Positions 32,924 through 43,375 of a stretch of 64,000 nucleotides of DNA are shown here, one piece after another. The stretch is from Candidatus Zhuqueibacterota bacterium. Its GTDB lineage: Bacteria > Zhuqueibacterota > Zhuqueibacteria > Oceanimicrobiales > Oceanimicrobiaceae. The stretch covers positions 1 through 64,000 of the forward strand of contig JAJDAD010000092.1 in the NCBI GenBank assembly GCA_029262055.1. The letters run 5' to 3'. How positions within the stretch are numbered: position 1 is the stretch's first letter; each line of letters starts with the position of its first letter. Position numbers and translations under genes: made by a program. The notes under the pieces were generated by a model that made no database searches, had not been told where the DNA came from, and worked only from the letters and a program-made list of their open reading frames with translations.

Positions 32924-35365
32924 TTAGCAGCGCGACCAGCCACAGTTGTAACACATCACACACCCTGATTCATGAGCGACGCATGTTCCGCACTCGGGGC
33001 ACGAGGTGGTTTCATCTGCAACATTGAGGCCACGGGCGCTCCTCGTTGTCTCGCCGGCTTTCAGGCCGGGAGAGTGGCTCTCACTGCCTGCTTCGGGCAA
33101 AACTCCCTTTCTAACCAGATACCTTTCAAGCGCCTTTCCGATAGCATCCGGGGTTGACAGAATCAATTCGCCATCTTCCCAGACGGGATACGGACCTGAG
33201 ATTCCCTTGAGCTGCTCTATGATCTCCTGCGGCGCGATTTGGGAGCGCAGGGCTAAAGAGATAAGACGGCTAATGGCCTCGGTCTGTGCCGGTGCGTTTC
33301 CGCCGGCTTTCCCTATTGTGGAAAACACTTCGCAGATGCCATCCTCATCTTCGTTTATGGTCACAAACAGGCTACCCTCTCCGGTGCGGATTCTTTCGGT
33401 CACTCCGCGCGTGAGCCGTGGTCGCGTTCTGGGATGATAACCGGTTTCATCGGCGCGGGCCTCTCCGGGCTTGTCTGTTTTCAGGATGCCTTCCCGGCTG
33501 CCTTCACGGTAGACTGTGATGCCCTTAAGGCCGGCGCGATAGGCGGTAATGTAGATGTCGGCCACCGTTTCCTTGGTGACGTCCTCAGGCAGATTCACCG
33601 TGGAGGATAAGCTGGTATCGACGTATTTTTGAATCACGCCCTGCATCTTGACCCTGAAATATGGGTCGATTTCGTGCGCCGTGACCGTGTAGTCGGGAAG
33701 ATTGTCGTCTGTACCAAACAATTTCCGGATGAGTGGGTGGTAGACTTTGTATTCGCGGTACGACTCGCCGTCGTTGTTTTTGACCATGCGTGTGTAGCTG
33801 GTACAAAATATGGGCTCTATTCCGGAGCTGGTTTCCGACACGATAGAACCCGTACCCACCGGCGGCACCGTCAGGACGGTTGAATTCCGGATTCCGTGAT
33901 CGCGTATTCTTTCCTGGGTTTTCTTCGGCAGCCCTTTGATGAATTTACTCTTCTTGTAGCCTTTCCAGTCGAACAGGGGAAAGGGTCCCTTTTCCACGGC
34001 AAGGTCGATGGATGTTTCGTAGGCGGCATTTCTGATCGCGAGCATGATTTTTTCAGTCACCTTCAGCGCCTCATCCGAATCGTATTTGATCTTCATTTTC
34101 AGCAGCGCATCCCCGAGTCCGGTTATGCCGAGACCGACACGCCTGTCCGACGCCACCGCCTCCCGGATTTTGTCAAAGGCGTGATACTCCATGTTATAGT
34201 CAATGACGTTGTCCATGAAACGAGTGGCGATCCGGGCGGTTGCGTCCAGCTCCTTGAAGTCAAAGTTGCCGTCCTCTCCAACAAACTTCAAAAGATGAAG
34301 GTTGCCGAGATTGCAGGCTGTAAACGGTGCCAGCGGCTGCTCACCGCACGGGTTGGTGCTGGAGAGAGGATTGGCATACTCGACATTGTGAAAGTCTTTC
34401 ATCGTATCCCAGAAAATAATACCGGGTTCGGCGGAGGCGTGGGCGTTTTCTATGATCTTCATCCACAGGCTGCGGGCGCTCACGGTCTTGTACACTTTTG
34501 GTGCGATCTCTGTCTGTTGTTCGGGCAGGCAGGGCCAGCGCAGATCAAAATCCTTATTGGTCATGAGCGCTTGCATGAATTCCTTCGTGATCAACACACT
34601 GACGTTGGCGTACTTTACTTTTTCGCGATCAGAATCGTTCTTGATCGAAACGAACTTTTCAATGTCCGGGTGGTCGACCCGCAGCGTCAACATCAGGGCG
34701 CCACGTCTGCCCGCCTGCGAGATAGTGTTGGTGCTTTCGCTGAGCAGGTTCATGAACGCAGTCGCTCCCGGGGACTTGTCGACGGTTGCGTTTACCGGGG
34801 CTCCTTCCGGTCGCAACACGGAAAGATCTGTTCCGACGCCGCCTCCGGTCCGATACACCATCGCGCTCTCGTACAGACATCGGTAGATTCCATCGAGGCT
34901 GTCTGATTCAATCGGGATTACATAGCAATTGGAGAGCGTGGGTCTGCGTTTTGCATCCTCCCGGCCGGCACCATGCATGATGCGTCCTCCGGGCAGGAAC
35001 TTGAAGTCAAACAGGACTTTGAAAAACTCCTGATACCAATACTCTTTGTCTTTTTCCACGGAGGCCATGGCTTTGGCCACACGATGCCAGAGGTGCAGCG
35101 GCCCCGTTTCCTTTGGGGCGAGATACTTTGCTTTCAGTACATCAAGTGCCAGCTGGTTGTCCTCATAGTAGGTCTCAGCGTCTGCGGCTTTGGCGATTTG
35201 TTTGGATGAAATGTGGTCGGCAAACTTCGTACGAAGCTCCCTGGCCAGCTTGCTACGCGCGGTCCTGGCATTACCATTACCATTTGTGGTTGGTTTCTTC
35301 ATGCCATTCGTTTCAGAATCCTCTTGATCTTGCACATCCTGTGCTACGGCGGACTGATGCTCCAT
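32924..35365 (-). CDS. nrdJ: class II (adenosylcobalamin-dependent) ribonucleotide reductase
   Basis: A reductase of 813 residues making deoxyribonucleotides with B12 in the presence or absence of oxygen. GGRIMHGAGRED, LSNCYVIPIESDSLDGIY in pieces, NPCGEQPLAPFTACNLGNLHLL and the late NSTVLTVPPVGTGS mark the NrdJ catalytic core. The C-terminus is a cysteine-rich tail, CPECGTC then CVMCYNCGWSRC, which re-reduces the active site. ATG 35365 has GAGGAA five bases upstream; the GTG at 35377 would add four residues. It needs cobalamin, but no B12 riboswitch was recognised in its 188-base leader. Confidence 0.95.
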   Translation of the reverse strand: MEHQSAVAQDVQDQEDSETNGMKKPTTNGNGNARTARSKLARELRTKFADHISSKQIAKAADAETYYEDNQLALDVLKAKYLAPKETGPLHLWHRVAKAMASVEKDKEYWYQEFFKVLFDFKFLPGGRIMHGAGREDAKRRPTLSNCYVIPIESDSLDGIYRCLYESAMVYRTGGGVGTDLSVLRPEGAPVNATVDKSPGATAFMNLLSESTNTISQAGRRGALMLTLRVDHPDIEKFVSIKNDSDREKVKYANVSVLITKEFMQALMTNKDFDLRWPCLPEQQTEIAPKVYKTVSARSLWMKIIENAHASAEPGIIFWDTMKDFHNVEYANPLSSTNPCGEQPLAPFTACNLGNLHLLKFVGEDGNFDFKELDATARIATRFMDNVIDYNMEYHAFDKIREAVASDRRVGLGITGLGDALLKMKIKYDSDEALKVTEKIMLAIRNAAYETSIDLAVEKGPFPLFDWKGYKKSKFIKGLPKKTQERIRDHGIRNSTVLTVPPVGTGSIVSETSSGIEPIFCTSYTRMVKNNDGESYREYKVYHPLIRKLFGTDDNLPDYTVTAHEIDPYFRVKMQGVIQKYVDTSLSSTVNLPEDVTKETVADIYITAYRAGLKGITVYREGSREGILKTDKPGEARADETGYHPRTRPRLTRGVTERIRTGEGSLFVTINEDEDGICEVFSTIGKAGGNAPAQTEAISRLISLALRSQIAPQEIIEQLKGISGPYPVWEDGELILSTPDAIGKALERYLVRKGVLPEAGSESHSPGLKAGETTRSARGLNVADETTSCPECGTCVAHESGCVMCYNCGWSRC

Positions 35366-35553
35366 GTTGTTCCTCACGTGTAGAGTTTATGGTTAGAAAA
35401 GGTGATTTGGGTCTAACGGAATCTGGACTGACCTGGAAAGGGATTATATGAAATCGATGCCCTCTGTCGATGGTGGGCTTATCGAGAAATTTGTTTTAGC
35501 TTTAGGTTCAGGAGGTACTAAAGTCCAGTCCGGCATCCATTGAAGCGCGATGA

Positions 35554-35583
35554 ATATACGAAACCGGACCACTGAAAGTCAAG
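35554..35583 (-). promoter_or_regulatory. promoter of nrdJ
   Basis: Read on the minus strand: TTGACT (35583-35578), 18 bp, TATATT (35559-35554). It implies an untranslated leader of about 180 bases, long enough for a control element that I did not identify. Confidence 0.65.
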
Positions 35584-35688
35584 TGGAAAATACCAAATAT
35601 GGCCCTTTTTTAATTTGAGTATACCATGGATAGTATGTTTTTGTCGCGTAACAACTCCTCAGAAGGTAGTTTTACGGCCAAAAATATC

Positions 35689-35717
35689 TTGACAGGCAGT
35701 TAAAATATGGTTATATT
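35689..35717 (+). promoter_or_regulatory. promoter of the riboflavin operon
   Basis: TTGACA (35689-35694), 17 bp, TATATT (35712-35717). The start of transcription would be near 35724, leaving a leader of about 53 bases, too short for an FMN riboswitch. Confidence 0.8.
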
Positions 35718-35776
35718 TGTCAGTTTTTATATAAGAGTAAGTTTAAATAAAATAATAGGTAAACGAAGTTAACCGG

Positions 35777-36877
35777 ATGGATCTGGCCGATGAATCCGTG
35801 ATGCACGAAGTGTTGCGACTTGCAAAGAAAGGGCGTGGCCGTGTCTCTCCCAATCCAATGGTTGGCGCTGTGCTCGTGCGGGATGGTCAAGTGATCGCGC
35901 GAGGTTATCACCGTCGGTTCGGCGAGCACCATGCTGAAGTCGACGCGATTGGCAGGGCCGCCGGTGAAGTGAAGGGGAGCAGCCTGTATGTCAATCTCGA
36001 GCCTTGTTCACACCACGGTAAACAGCCGCCCTGTACTGAGCAGATTGTTGCGGCCGGAATCAAAGTCGTTGTCGTCGGAGGGGAAGACCCAAACCCTCTG
36101 GTAAACGGCCGGGGTCTCTCGTACTTACGGCAAAAAGGCGTGCAAGTCCGGACCGGTGTACTGGAAGCTGAATGCAAGAAAGTGAATGCCGGTTTTTATA
36201 AATTCATGCAGCAAGGCCTGCCCTATATTACTTTGAAAATTGCTCAGACAATCGACGGAATGATATCGGGCGCGGACGGGAATTCGAAGTGGATTTCATC
36301 TTCGCAATCACGAAAGTTCACGCACAAACTGCGTTCCGAAAATGATGCTATTCTGGCGGGAATAGGGACCGTCCTGAGCGACGATCCGGGACTGAACGTG
36401 CGCCTCGTACGGGGCCGGAATCCCAGGCGGATTGTTCTGGATAGCCGATTGCGGATTCCGCTCGAAGTCACCTTGCTGAACGATGACAACGCACACGAAA
36501 CGATTGTCGCAACTTCGGAGGCAGCACCTGCCGGCAAAGCAGAAGAAATAAGGGCGCGCGGGGCACAGGTTTGGCGACTGCCTTCCTGCAAAACGGGAGG
36601 CGTTCAGCTAAAAGCGTTGTGCCGGAAGCTCGCCGAAGTCAATGTGACATCCCTGCTCATCGAGGGCGGCAGCCAGGTCTTCTCTGCATTTTTACGGTCC
36701 AGGCTAGTGGACCGACTTGAAATCTTTGTTGCGCCGAAAATTTTGGGTGATGGCCTGCGAGCGCTGCCGGGGCTCAACATTGCCGGCTTGCACGACAGTT
36801 TACAATTGCTTGACTTCCGGACCCGCAGAGTCGGCCCCGACGTCCTGCTATCCGGAATCCTTGGAGAGGCCACCTAA
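35777..36877 (+). CDS. ribD: bifunctional riboflavin deaminase-reductase
   Basis: A 366-residue fusion: N-terminal cytidine-deaminase-like zinc domain (SPNPMVGAVLVRDG, HAEVDAI, and the zinc motif PCSHHGKQPPC), then the RibD_C reductase domain beginning near residue 145 (ITLKIAQTIDGMISGADGNSKW in pieces, LLIEGGSQV). It performs the second and third steps of riboflavin synthesis. It is first in the operon ribD-ribE-ribBA-ribH; ribE starts two bases after its stop. Confidence 0.97.
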   Translation: MDLADESVMHEVLRLAKKGRGRVSPNPMVGAVLVRDGQVIARGYHRRFGEHHAEVDAIGRAAGEVKGSSLYVNLEPCSHHGKQPPCTEQIVAAGIKVVVVGGEDPNPLVNGRGLSYLRQKGVQVRTGVLEAECKKVNAGFYKFMQQGLPYITLKIAQTIDGMISGADGNSKWISSSQSRKFTHKLRSENDAILAGIGTVLSDDPGLNVRLVRGRNPRRIVLDSRLRIPLEVTLLNDDNAHETIVATSEAAPAGKAEEIRARGAQVWRLPSCKTGGVQLKALCRKLAEVNVTSLLIEGGSQVFSAFLRSRLVDRLEIFVAPKILGDGLRALPGLNIAGLHDSLQLLDFRTRRVGPDVLLSGILGEAT

Positions 36878-36879
36878 AG

Positions 36880-37515
36880 ATGTTTACCGGGATTATCGAA
36901 GAGATTGGCCGTGTCGAAACGCTGCAACGGCAGGGCTCGGCAGCTACTCTGGCCATTTCTGCCAAGACTGTCCTCCAGGACATAAGTGTTGATGACAGTG
37001 TAAGCGTAAGTGGCGTTTGTTTGACCGCGACCTCGGTTTCATCCACCTCTTTCACTGTCGATGCTGTTGAGGAAACTCTTAGAAAAACCTCGATTGGTGG
37101 ACTGGGCAGCGGTTCAATCGTCAACTTGGAGCGGTCGTTACGCTTCTCGGATCGCCTGGGGGGGCACATCGTGCAAGGTCACGTGGACAGCGTCGGGACC
37201 GTTCTGGCCCTGCGCTCGCAATCTGCCGGGGCAATGCTGTCTCTGCGTTTGCCTGCTGAGAAGATGCACTACATAATTTCCGAAGGCTCCATCACTGTCG
37301 ATGGCGTCAGTCTCACAGTCGCGCGCAAGCAGGGCGTCGAGATTACGATTGCACTGATTCCCCATACTTTGGAAAAGACCACACTGGGGCGGCTTCGCAG
37401 TGGCGACAAAGTAAACATCGAAGTGGACATAATTGGAAAGTACGTCGAAAACATGCTGAAGCTTGAACGGAAAGACATCCCAGCGAGTCCGTTTGAGTTA
37501 TTCGGCCGGGATTAA
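36880..37515 (+). CDS. ribE: riboflavin synthase alpha subunit
   Basis: A 211-residue protein of two lumazine-binding repeats, each of about 95 residues. It opens MFTGIIEEIG, the family signature; DSVSVSGVCLTATSV and GSITVDGVSLTVAR are the equivalent segments of the two halves, and GGHIVQGHVD is conserved. It dismutates two lumazines to riboflavin with RibH as substrate source. Called ribC in some naming systems. Confidence 0.97.
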   Translation: MFTGIIEEIGRVETLQRQGSAATLAISAKTVLQDISVDDSVSVSGVCLTATSVSSTSFTVDAVEETLRKTSIGGLGSGSIVNLERSLRFSDRLGGHIVQGHVDSVGTVLALRSQSAGAMLSLRLPAEKMHYIISEGSITVDGVSLTVARKQGVEITIALIPHTLEKTTLGRLRSGDKVNIEVDIIGKYVENMLKLERKDIPASPFELFGRD

Positions 37516-37524
37516 AGAGCATCC

Positions 37525-38757
37525 ATGTTTGATAAGATAGAAGAGGCAATTGCGGATTACCGGGAGGGCAAGATGCTCATCGTTGTCGATGATGAAGATC
37601 GCGAAAATGAGGGCGATTTCATCATGGCGGCTGAGAAGGTAACTCCGGAAAAGATCAACTTTATGGCCAAGCATGGCCGCGGCCTCATTTGTGTGCCGAT
37701 GACCGGCGAGCGTCTGGATGCTCTGGATCTGCCCTCAATGGTGCGGAACAATACCGAGAAACTCCGCACCTATTTTACTGTGTCCGTGGACGCTGCCAAA
37801 AATATCGCAACCGGTATTTCGGCGTTCGATCGGGCGGAGACGATCCTAACCCTGGCTGACTTAGACTCCCATCCCGAGGACTTCGCCCGCCCGGGTCACA
37901 TCTTCCCGCTGCGGGCCAAAGCCGGCGGTGTTTTGGAACGTGCCGGCCATACCGAGGCTGCCGTCGATTTTGCCCGACTGGCAGGTTTGCGGCCTGCGGG
38001 AGTGCTTTGCGAAATTCTGGACGAAGACGGTAGAATGGCGTTGAGTCCCCGCCTGCGGGAGCTTGCCACCAAGTTCGACTTGAAGTTTGTCTCCATTCAG
38101 GATTTAATCGAGTACCGGCGTCGTACCGAACTTCTGATCGAGCGCAAAGTAAAAACAGTGTTGCCGTCTGCGTACGGCGATTTCATGCTTTACCTGTACT
38201 CCAGCACTTTCGATGGTCATAATCACGTCGCCCTGGTGAAAGGGGATATCAAAGGCAGTGAACCAACACTTGTGCGGGTGCATTCGCAGTGTTTGACCGG
38301 CGATATTTTTGGCTCCCTGCGCTGTGACTGCGGTCAACAGCTCGAAGTTGCTCTGGAAATGATCAGCGAAAATGGACATGGCGTTCTGCTTTACATGCGC
38401 CAGGAGGGCCGCGGGATTGGACTGGAGAATAAATTGCGCGCATACAACCTGCAGGACGAAGGCAGTGACACGGTCGAGGCCAACGAAGCCCTGGGGTTTA
38501 AAGCCGACCTGCGTGACTATGGCGTTGGTGCACAGATTCTCTGCGATCTTGGGGTGCGAAAAATCAGGCTGCTAACCAACAATCCAAAGAAAATTGTGGG
38601 AATTTCGGGATATGGTTTAGACGTTGTTGAGAGAGTCAGGATAGAGATCCCTCCGAATAAGGTGAATGCAAAATATCTGGCAACCAAGCGGGATAAACTT
38701 GGCCACCTGCTCAGTTTTGGCGACTGTGACATAACAGACCCCGATTCAGTTAATTGA
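37525..38757 (+). CDS. ribBA: bifunctional DHBP synthase / GTP cyclohydrolase II
   Basis: A 410-residue fusion supplying both precursors of riboflavin. The N-terminal RibB half has [13 protein letters not shown], the metal site motif, and [11 protein letters not shown]. The C-terminal RibA half has [18 protein letters not shown], which carries the three zinc cysteines, and [10 protein letters not shown] with the catalytic arginine. It lies nine bases after ribE. Confidence 0.97.
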   Translation: MFDKIEEAIADYREGKMLIVVDDEDRENEGDFIMAAEKVTPEKINFMAKHGRGLICVPMTGERLDALDLPSMVRNNTEKLRTYFTVSVDAAKNIATGISAFDRAETILTLADLDSHPEDFARPGHIFPLRAKAGGVLERAGHTEAAVDFARLAGLRPAGVLCEILDEDGRMALSPRLRELATKFDLKFVSIQDLIEYRRRTELLIERKVKTVLPSAYGDFMLYLYSSTFDGHNHVALVKGDIKGSEPTLVRVHSQCLTGDIFGSLRCDCGQQLEVALEMISENGHGVLLYMRQEGRGIGLENKLRAYNLQDEGSDTVEANEALGFKADLRDYGVGAQILCDLGVRKIRLLTNNPKKIVGISGYGLDVVERVRIEIPPNKVNAKYLATKRDKLGHLLSFGDCDITDPDSVN

Positions 38758-38776
38758 TTAACACAGAGAACGACAC

Positions 38777-39241
38777 GTGAAAACTTTTGAAGGAAAACTG
38801 GCTGCCCAGGGCAGGAAATTCGGTATTATCGTTGGTCGATTTAATGATTTTATTGGTAAGGAGCTGCTCAGCGGAGCAACTGACTGCCTGCTACGACACG
38901 GGGCCTCTGAGTCGGATATTGAAGTTGTTTGGGTCCCCGGGTCTTTTGAAATTCCAATGACAGCCAATATACTGGCCCAGTCCGGGAAGTTCGATGGCAT
39001 CCTTTGCCTTGGCGTCCTGATTCGCGGCAATACGCCCCACTTCGACTTTATCGCTGCCGAGGCGTCTAAGGGTATCGGCCAGGTGGGAATCTCGACCGGT
39101 GTGGCCACGACCTATGGCATCATCACAGCCGATACGATTGAGCAAGCGATCGAAAGGGCCGGCACGAAAGCAGGAAACAAGGGGTGGCAGGCAGCCATGG
39201 CCACCATCGAAATGGTTGATCTGTTAAAGCAGATATCATGA
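38777..39241 (+). CDS. ribH: 6,7-dimethyl-8-ribityllumazine synthase
   Basis: A 154-residue lumazine synthase. It condenses the RibBA and RibD products. [29 protein letters not shown] with the catalytic histidine and the late [14 protein letters not shown] are typical. It starts at GTG and its stop overlaps the start of the propeller gene (ATGA), which is unusual company for a vitamin gene. Confidence 0.96.
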   Translation: MKTFEGKLAAQGRKFGIIVGRFNDFIGKELLSGATDCLLRHGASESDIEVVWVPGSFEIPMTANILAQSGKFDGILCLGVLIRGNTPHFDFIAAEASKGIGQVGISTGVATTYGIITADTIEQAIERAGTKAGNKGWQAAMATIEMVDLLKQIS

Positions 39242-41496
39242 AAAGGGTTTTTCAGCGTTTGAACACAACCGTGTGGCTGCTTGGTTTTTTAGGTCTGCTG
39301 CTCAGCTCAGATGGCTTTGGGCAAGTTGCTGATTGGAGAACATTTACGAGCGTCGGAACCATCAAAGAGATGGTTTCTTTTGGCGATCTTGTTTGGGCTG
39401 GATCGGACGGAGGCGCTCTGAGCTTAGATACCAACAGTAATGAAATCACGAAGATCACCAATACTGATGGCTTAACCTCCAACGATGTTGTGGCGGTTGC
39501 GGTTGACAAATCCGGTAGCATCTGGTTTGCGCTTTTCGACGGCGTCCTCAATCGCTTTTTCCCCGAGACCGGCGAATGGGAGGTGATCGAGGACTATCGC
39601 GACCAGACCGTGAGCGATATCGTAGTCTTCGGAGACTCGCTTTATGTGGGTTTGGACATCGGCGTCAGTTTATATACAATCGACAAGAAGGAAGTAAAGG
39701 AAACCTACCAGAACCTGGGCCTTTCATCCGGAGATGATCTGGAAAAGATCGGCGCCAACAGCATCTTCATCGATGGGACTGACATCTGGGTCACAACGGA
39801 CAAAGGCATTGGCCTGTCATCGCTGACTTTGGTTAACTTGCAAGCTCCTTCGAGTTGGTCGCAGTTCAGAAGAGAAGAGGGGCTGGGCAGCCTGGTGGTG
39901 CACGACCTTGTCGTACTCGGTAATACGCCGTATGCGGCAACCGCTGCGGGTGTTTCGCGTTTGCGCGCTGGCAGGTGGGAAGACGCCGGGTTGGGAACGG
40001 GCGTCAACAAGTTGCAGGTCGTCAAGAGCAATCAGTTTTTTCCGGAGAACACGGTTGTAGCTGTCACCTCCGGCGGTGCTTTCTGGCTCGACCCTTCCGG
40101 CATCTGGCAAAGGCTGGGACCCCAGTTGAACGACGTTACGGCTATCGTCACCAATGAGTCAGGTAATGTTTGGATCGGTAGGCAGAACAGAGGCATCGCG
40201 CAATTCGATTTCAGCAGCAACGTCTGGGACCTCGTCAGTGCGGACGGTCCGGCAAGCAATGATTTCGCGGATTTGCTGGTCGACTCGCAAGGACGGCTCT
40301 GGTGTACTTCTGCCCAGAGCGGCGCAATCCGCGGAGGTGTCTTCATGTATGACGGCAACACATGGACAAACTTCTCATCCGATAACGGGTTGCCTTCGAA
40401 CGACTATCGAACCATTGTTGAAGATTCACGTGGTAGAATTTGGGCCGGAAGCTGGGGCGGCGGTGTTTCGATATTTGAAGACGATGGCGCGGGCTTCACC
40501 ATTGCAGGAATCGACACTGCGGATGGATTGCTCGCCGGCTTTAGCGCAACCAGTCCCGCTTTTGTGCTGGTCAACGGCATAACGCGAGATCAGGACGATA
40601 ATATTTGGTTACTGAACCGTCTTGCCACCAATACGCGTGTGCTGGTGGCTTATACCCCCGATGACCGCTGGGTCCACTTTTCTACCAGCGCTGGCGGGCT
40701 CACCAGCCGCTTGGTCAACAATATTGAAGTTGACCTGGCCGGCCGGGTTTGGGTCGGGACCGATGACCGTGGGATAAGTGTATTAGATCATAATAATAGT
40801 CTGTTCGACCTGTCAGATGATGACTTTTCACAGGGCCTTACGACCAGCGACGGACTGTTTGCGAACGAGATAACGGCGATGGCAGAGGATGAAGATGGTG
40901 TGTTCTGGGTTGGTTCAAACGTCGGACTGAATCTCTACTTCAACCAGGAATCCCTCGACGAGTTTAACCTGATCTCAAATGCGATCACGGCAATTGGCGT
41001 CGACGGCCGCAACAACAAATGGATTGGAACCATCAACGGTATAACCGTCCTGAGGGGGCACCTTGACAAAATCGCCGACTTCACCACCGGCAACAGCCCC
41101 CTGGTGAGCGGTAACATCCAGGCGTTCGCATTCAACTCCGAAACAGGTGAAGTCTGGATTGGGACAGACAAGGGACTCTCTCTCGCACAGACGTTTTTTA
41201 CTGCACCCAGGGAGAATCTGAGCCAACTGTCCGGTTTCCCGAATCCTTTTGTTATCGATGGCCGGCAGGTTTTCACAATCACAAATCTTGCAGAAAATAC
41301 CAGCGTAACCATATTCAATTCAGCAGGGGCTTTTGTCAGAGATTTTGAGTCATCGAACGATATTCAGGGAGCCCAGGCCATTTGGGATGGCAAAGACAAT
41401 GATGGCAATCTGGTCGCAAGTGGGGTCTACGTCTATCTGGCCCATACGGACAACGATGTCTCTGCCACCGGAAAAGTCGCCGTCATCCGGCGCTAG
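39238..41496 (+). CDS. exported two-component-regulator-propeller protein with C-terminal sorting domain (PorZ-like)
   Basis: A 752-residue exported protein: signal peptide ending SDGFGQ, then many blades with G-x-x-W-x-G-T/S signatures ([69 protein letters not shown]), a double beta-propeller as in PorZ. The last 90 residues ([11 protein letters not shown], then [18 protein letters not shown] in pieces, [27 protein letters not shown]) form a FlgD-like/type-IX sorting domain. PorZ belongs to the attachment complex of type-IX secretion; whether this is PorZ or a secreted cargo is open. It overlaps ribH by four bases. Confidence 0.8.
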   Translation: MKRVFQRLNTTVWLLGFLGLLLSSDGFGQVADWRTFTSVGTIKEMVSFGDLVWAGSDGGALSLDTNSNEITKITNTDGLTSNDVVAVAVDKSGSIWFALFDGVLNRFFPETGEWEVIEDYRDQTVSDIVVFGDSLYVGLDIGVSLYTIDKKEVKETYQNLGLSSGDDLEKIGANSIFIDGTDIWVTTDKGIGLSSLTLVNLQAPSSWSQFRREEGLGSLVVHDLVVLGNTPYAATAAGVSRLRAGRWEDAGLGTGVNKLQVVKSNQFFPENTVVAVTSGGAFWLDPSGIWQRLGPQLNDVTAIVTNESGNVWIGRQNRGIAQFDFSSNVWDLVSADGPASNDFADLLVDSQGRLWCTSAQSGAIRGGVFMYDGNTWTNFSSDNGLPSNDYRTIVEDSRGRIWAGSWGGGVSIFEDDGAGFTIAGIDTADGLLAGFSATSPAFVLVNGITRDQDDNIWLLNRLATNTRVLVAYTPDDRWVHFSTSAGGLTSRLVNNIEVDLAGRVWVGTDDRGISVLDHNNSLFDLSDDDFSQGLTTSDGLFANEITAMAEDEDGVFWVGSNVGLNLYFNQESLDEFNLISNAITAIGVDGRNNKWIGTINGITVLRGHLDKIADFTTGNSPLVSGNIQAFAFNSETGEVWIGTDKGLSLAQTFFTAPRENLSQLSGFPNPFVIDGRQVFTITNLAENTSVTIFNSAGAFVRDFESSNDIQGAQAIWDGKDNDGNLVASGVYVYLAHTDNDVSATGKVAVIRR

Positions 41497-41562
41497 AGGT
41501 CTGGCATATATTTGTTCACAACCTGGTCGAAAACACCTCAACTCATTTAACCTTAGCGGATC

Positions 41563-43269
41563 ATGCTAAAATCTCTCTCCGTTAAGAACTACGCTTTGAT
41601 TACCGACCTGGTCATCGATCTGAACCCCGGTCTCAACATATTTACCGGTGAGACAGGCGCGGGAAAATCGATCTTGCTCGGCGCACTGGGTAGTCTCCTC
41701 GGAGACCGGATGGATATTTCAGTGCTGCGGGACGGAGCCAAAAAAACCGTGGTTGAAGGCACGTTTCGGGTCGACCAGGACCATCCGGTAAACACTTTTC
41801 TTGCGGATGAGTCCCTCGATGCCGAGGATACGGATATCTTGCTACGCCGCGAATTGTACGACACGGGGCGAACCAGGGCTTTTGTAAATGATGTGCCGGT
41901 GCAGCTTGCCACCTTTCAGGTCGTGGGCGACTTCCTGGTAGATTTTCATGGCCAGCACGCTCACCAGTCATTATTGAAAGAGAAAAACCACCTGGGTTTC
42001 CTCGATGAATTCGGGGCATTTGAGCAGGACTTGGCGCGCGTCAGGCTCCTGCATGAAGAGTTAGTGGCTTCTCTTGACCAACTGCGGGAGCTCGAAGCAC
42101 AGCAAGCCACTTTATCCGAACTTAACGAACAATACCGCTTTCAGATCGAAGAGATCGATCGCGTCAATCCGGAGAGTGATGAAGACATCAGTCTGGCTCG
42201 GGAAGAAACGCTCATCACCCAGGGTGAGCGGCTTTTCAGTCTGGGCAACCAGTGTTACAGCGTTCTTTACGACGCCGAAGGTTCCGTCTTCGAGCAATTA
42301 ACTCAAGTCCGCAACTGGCTGACTGAGTTAACCGGCATCGATGCGGAGCTAAAGACTCACTTAAGTGACTTTGATTCCGCGCGACTCATCATTGAAGAGC
42401 TCGCCAAGCAAATCGTGTCCTACAGTGCTCGTATCGATTTCAACCCGGAGCATTTGGAGGAAACCCAGGAAAGGCTGGCAACTCTTTCAGGTCTGAAAAA
42501 GAAATACGGCCCGACCTTGCAGGAGGTACTCGACCTGCGCGAAAGGCTTGCACGTAAACTTGAGAGCCATAATCGCCTAGAAGCAGAAATCACCAACCTG
42601 ACCACTTCGGTCAAAGGCCAAAGAGAGCGATTTTCGGAAGCATGTCGAGGCCTGAGCATGAAGAGAAGTGAGGCAGCAAAAGAAGTTGAGGAGAAACTCC
42701 CGAACGTGTTGAAGTACCTCGGAATGCCCGGATCTCGTTTCAAGGTGGCTCTTGAGTATCAAAGTGATCCAAATGGCAATGCCATCGTGGACGGTCAATC
42801 CTACCGGGCTACCGCACTTGGCATGGATTTTGCTAAATTTATTATTTCAACTAATCCGGGTATGGACTTCCGTCCGTTGGCTAAAACGGCATCAGGCGGC
42901 GAGATATCGCGCGTGATGTTAGCGCTGAAATCTCTGTTGGTCAGCAGGGGGCAAGTCCCGGTATTGGTGTTCGACGAAATCGACAGCGGCGTTTCTGGCC
43001 GAATTGCCAATGCCGTCGGTAAGAAGGTGCAGGAACTTTCGCGGATTCATCAAGTCTTATGTATTACGCACCTTCCGCAAATCGCCAGCATGGCTGATAC
43101 ACACTATGTTGTCGAGAAGAAACAAAGCGGCAACCAGGTCAATACCTGGACGCGACAATTATCATCTGAAGAACGAACCGAAGCCATCGCCAAGTTGATT
43201 GCTGGTGAGACGGTATCGGAGACACATTTAAGGAGTGCACGTGAGCTTTTGCAGGATGCGATTGCATGA
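41563..43269 (+). CDS. recN: DNA repair protein RecN
   Basis: A 568-residue SMC-like ATPase for double-strand break repair: Walker A FTGETGAGKSILLGAL at the N-terminus, a central coiled-coil region of about 200 residues, the signature ASGGEISRVMLALK and Walker B VLVFDEIDSGVSG near the C-terminus, and ITHLPQIA. It lies 66 bp after the propeller gene on the same strand. Confidence 0.97.
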   Translation: MLKSLSVKNYALITDLVIDLNPGLNIFTGETGAGKSILLGALGSLLGDRMDISVLRDGAKKTVVEGTFRVDQDHPVNTFLADESLDAEDTDILLRRELYDTGRTRAFVNDVPVQLATFQVVGDFLVDFHGQHAHQSLLKEKNHLGFLDEFGAFEQDLARVRLLHEELVASLDQLRELEAQQATLSELNEQYRFQIEEIDRVNPESDEDISLAREETLITQGERLFSLGNQCYSVLYDAEGSVFEQLTQVRNWLTELTGIDAELKTHLSDFDSARLIIEELAKQIVSYSARIDFNPEHLEETQERLATLSGLKKKYGPTLQEVLDLRERLARKLESHNRLEAEITNLTTSVKGQRERFSEACRGLSMKRSEAAKEVEEKLPNVLKYLGMPGSRFKVALEYQSDPNGNAIVDGQSYRATALGMDFAKFIISTNPGMDFRPLAKTASGGEISRVMLALKSLLVSRGQVPVLVFDEIDSGVSGRIANAVGKKVQELSRIHQVLCITHLPQIASMADTHYVVEKKQSGNQVNTWTRQLSSEERTEAIAKLIAGETVSETHLRSARELLQDAIA

Positions 43270-43375
43270 CGATGTGCTTGTACAATGGACAGGGAATGGG
43301 GGGCCCGTCCAGACGAAGGCAGAGCAGTTCGACCTTTAGTCTGGTTGATCGTGGAAAAACAGAAGGAGTCAACAC

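Larger units (their letters stand above)
35366..35776. other. 410-bp divergent promoter region between nrdJ and ribD
   Basis: This holds the promoter of nrdJ (minus, 35554-35583), giving a leader of about 180 bases, and that of ribD (plus, 35689-35717). I looked for the conserved boxes of the FMN and cobalamin riboswitches and for an NrdR box and saw none. An unassigned AGGAGG lies at 35510-35515. Confidence 0.6.

Noticed and set aside
33896-34906. Long plus-strand open frame (336 codons)
   Set aside because: It lies wholly inside nrdJ on the opposite strand; nrdJ has clear catalytic motifs, and the antisense frame shows no recognisable domain or ribosome site.
35400-35776. FMN riboswitch before ribD
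   Set aside because: The promoter leaves only about 53 bases of leader, and none of the RFN conserved boxes is visible.
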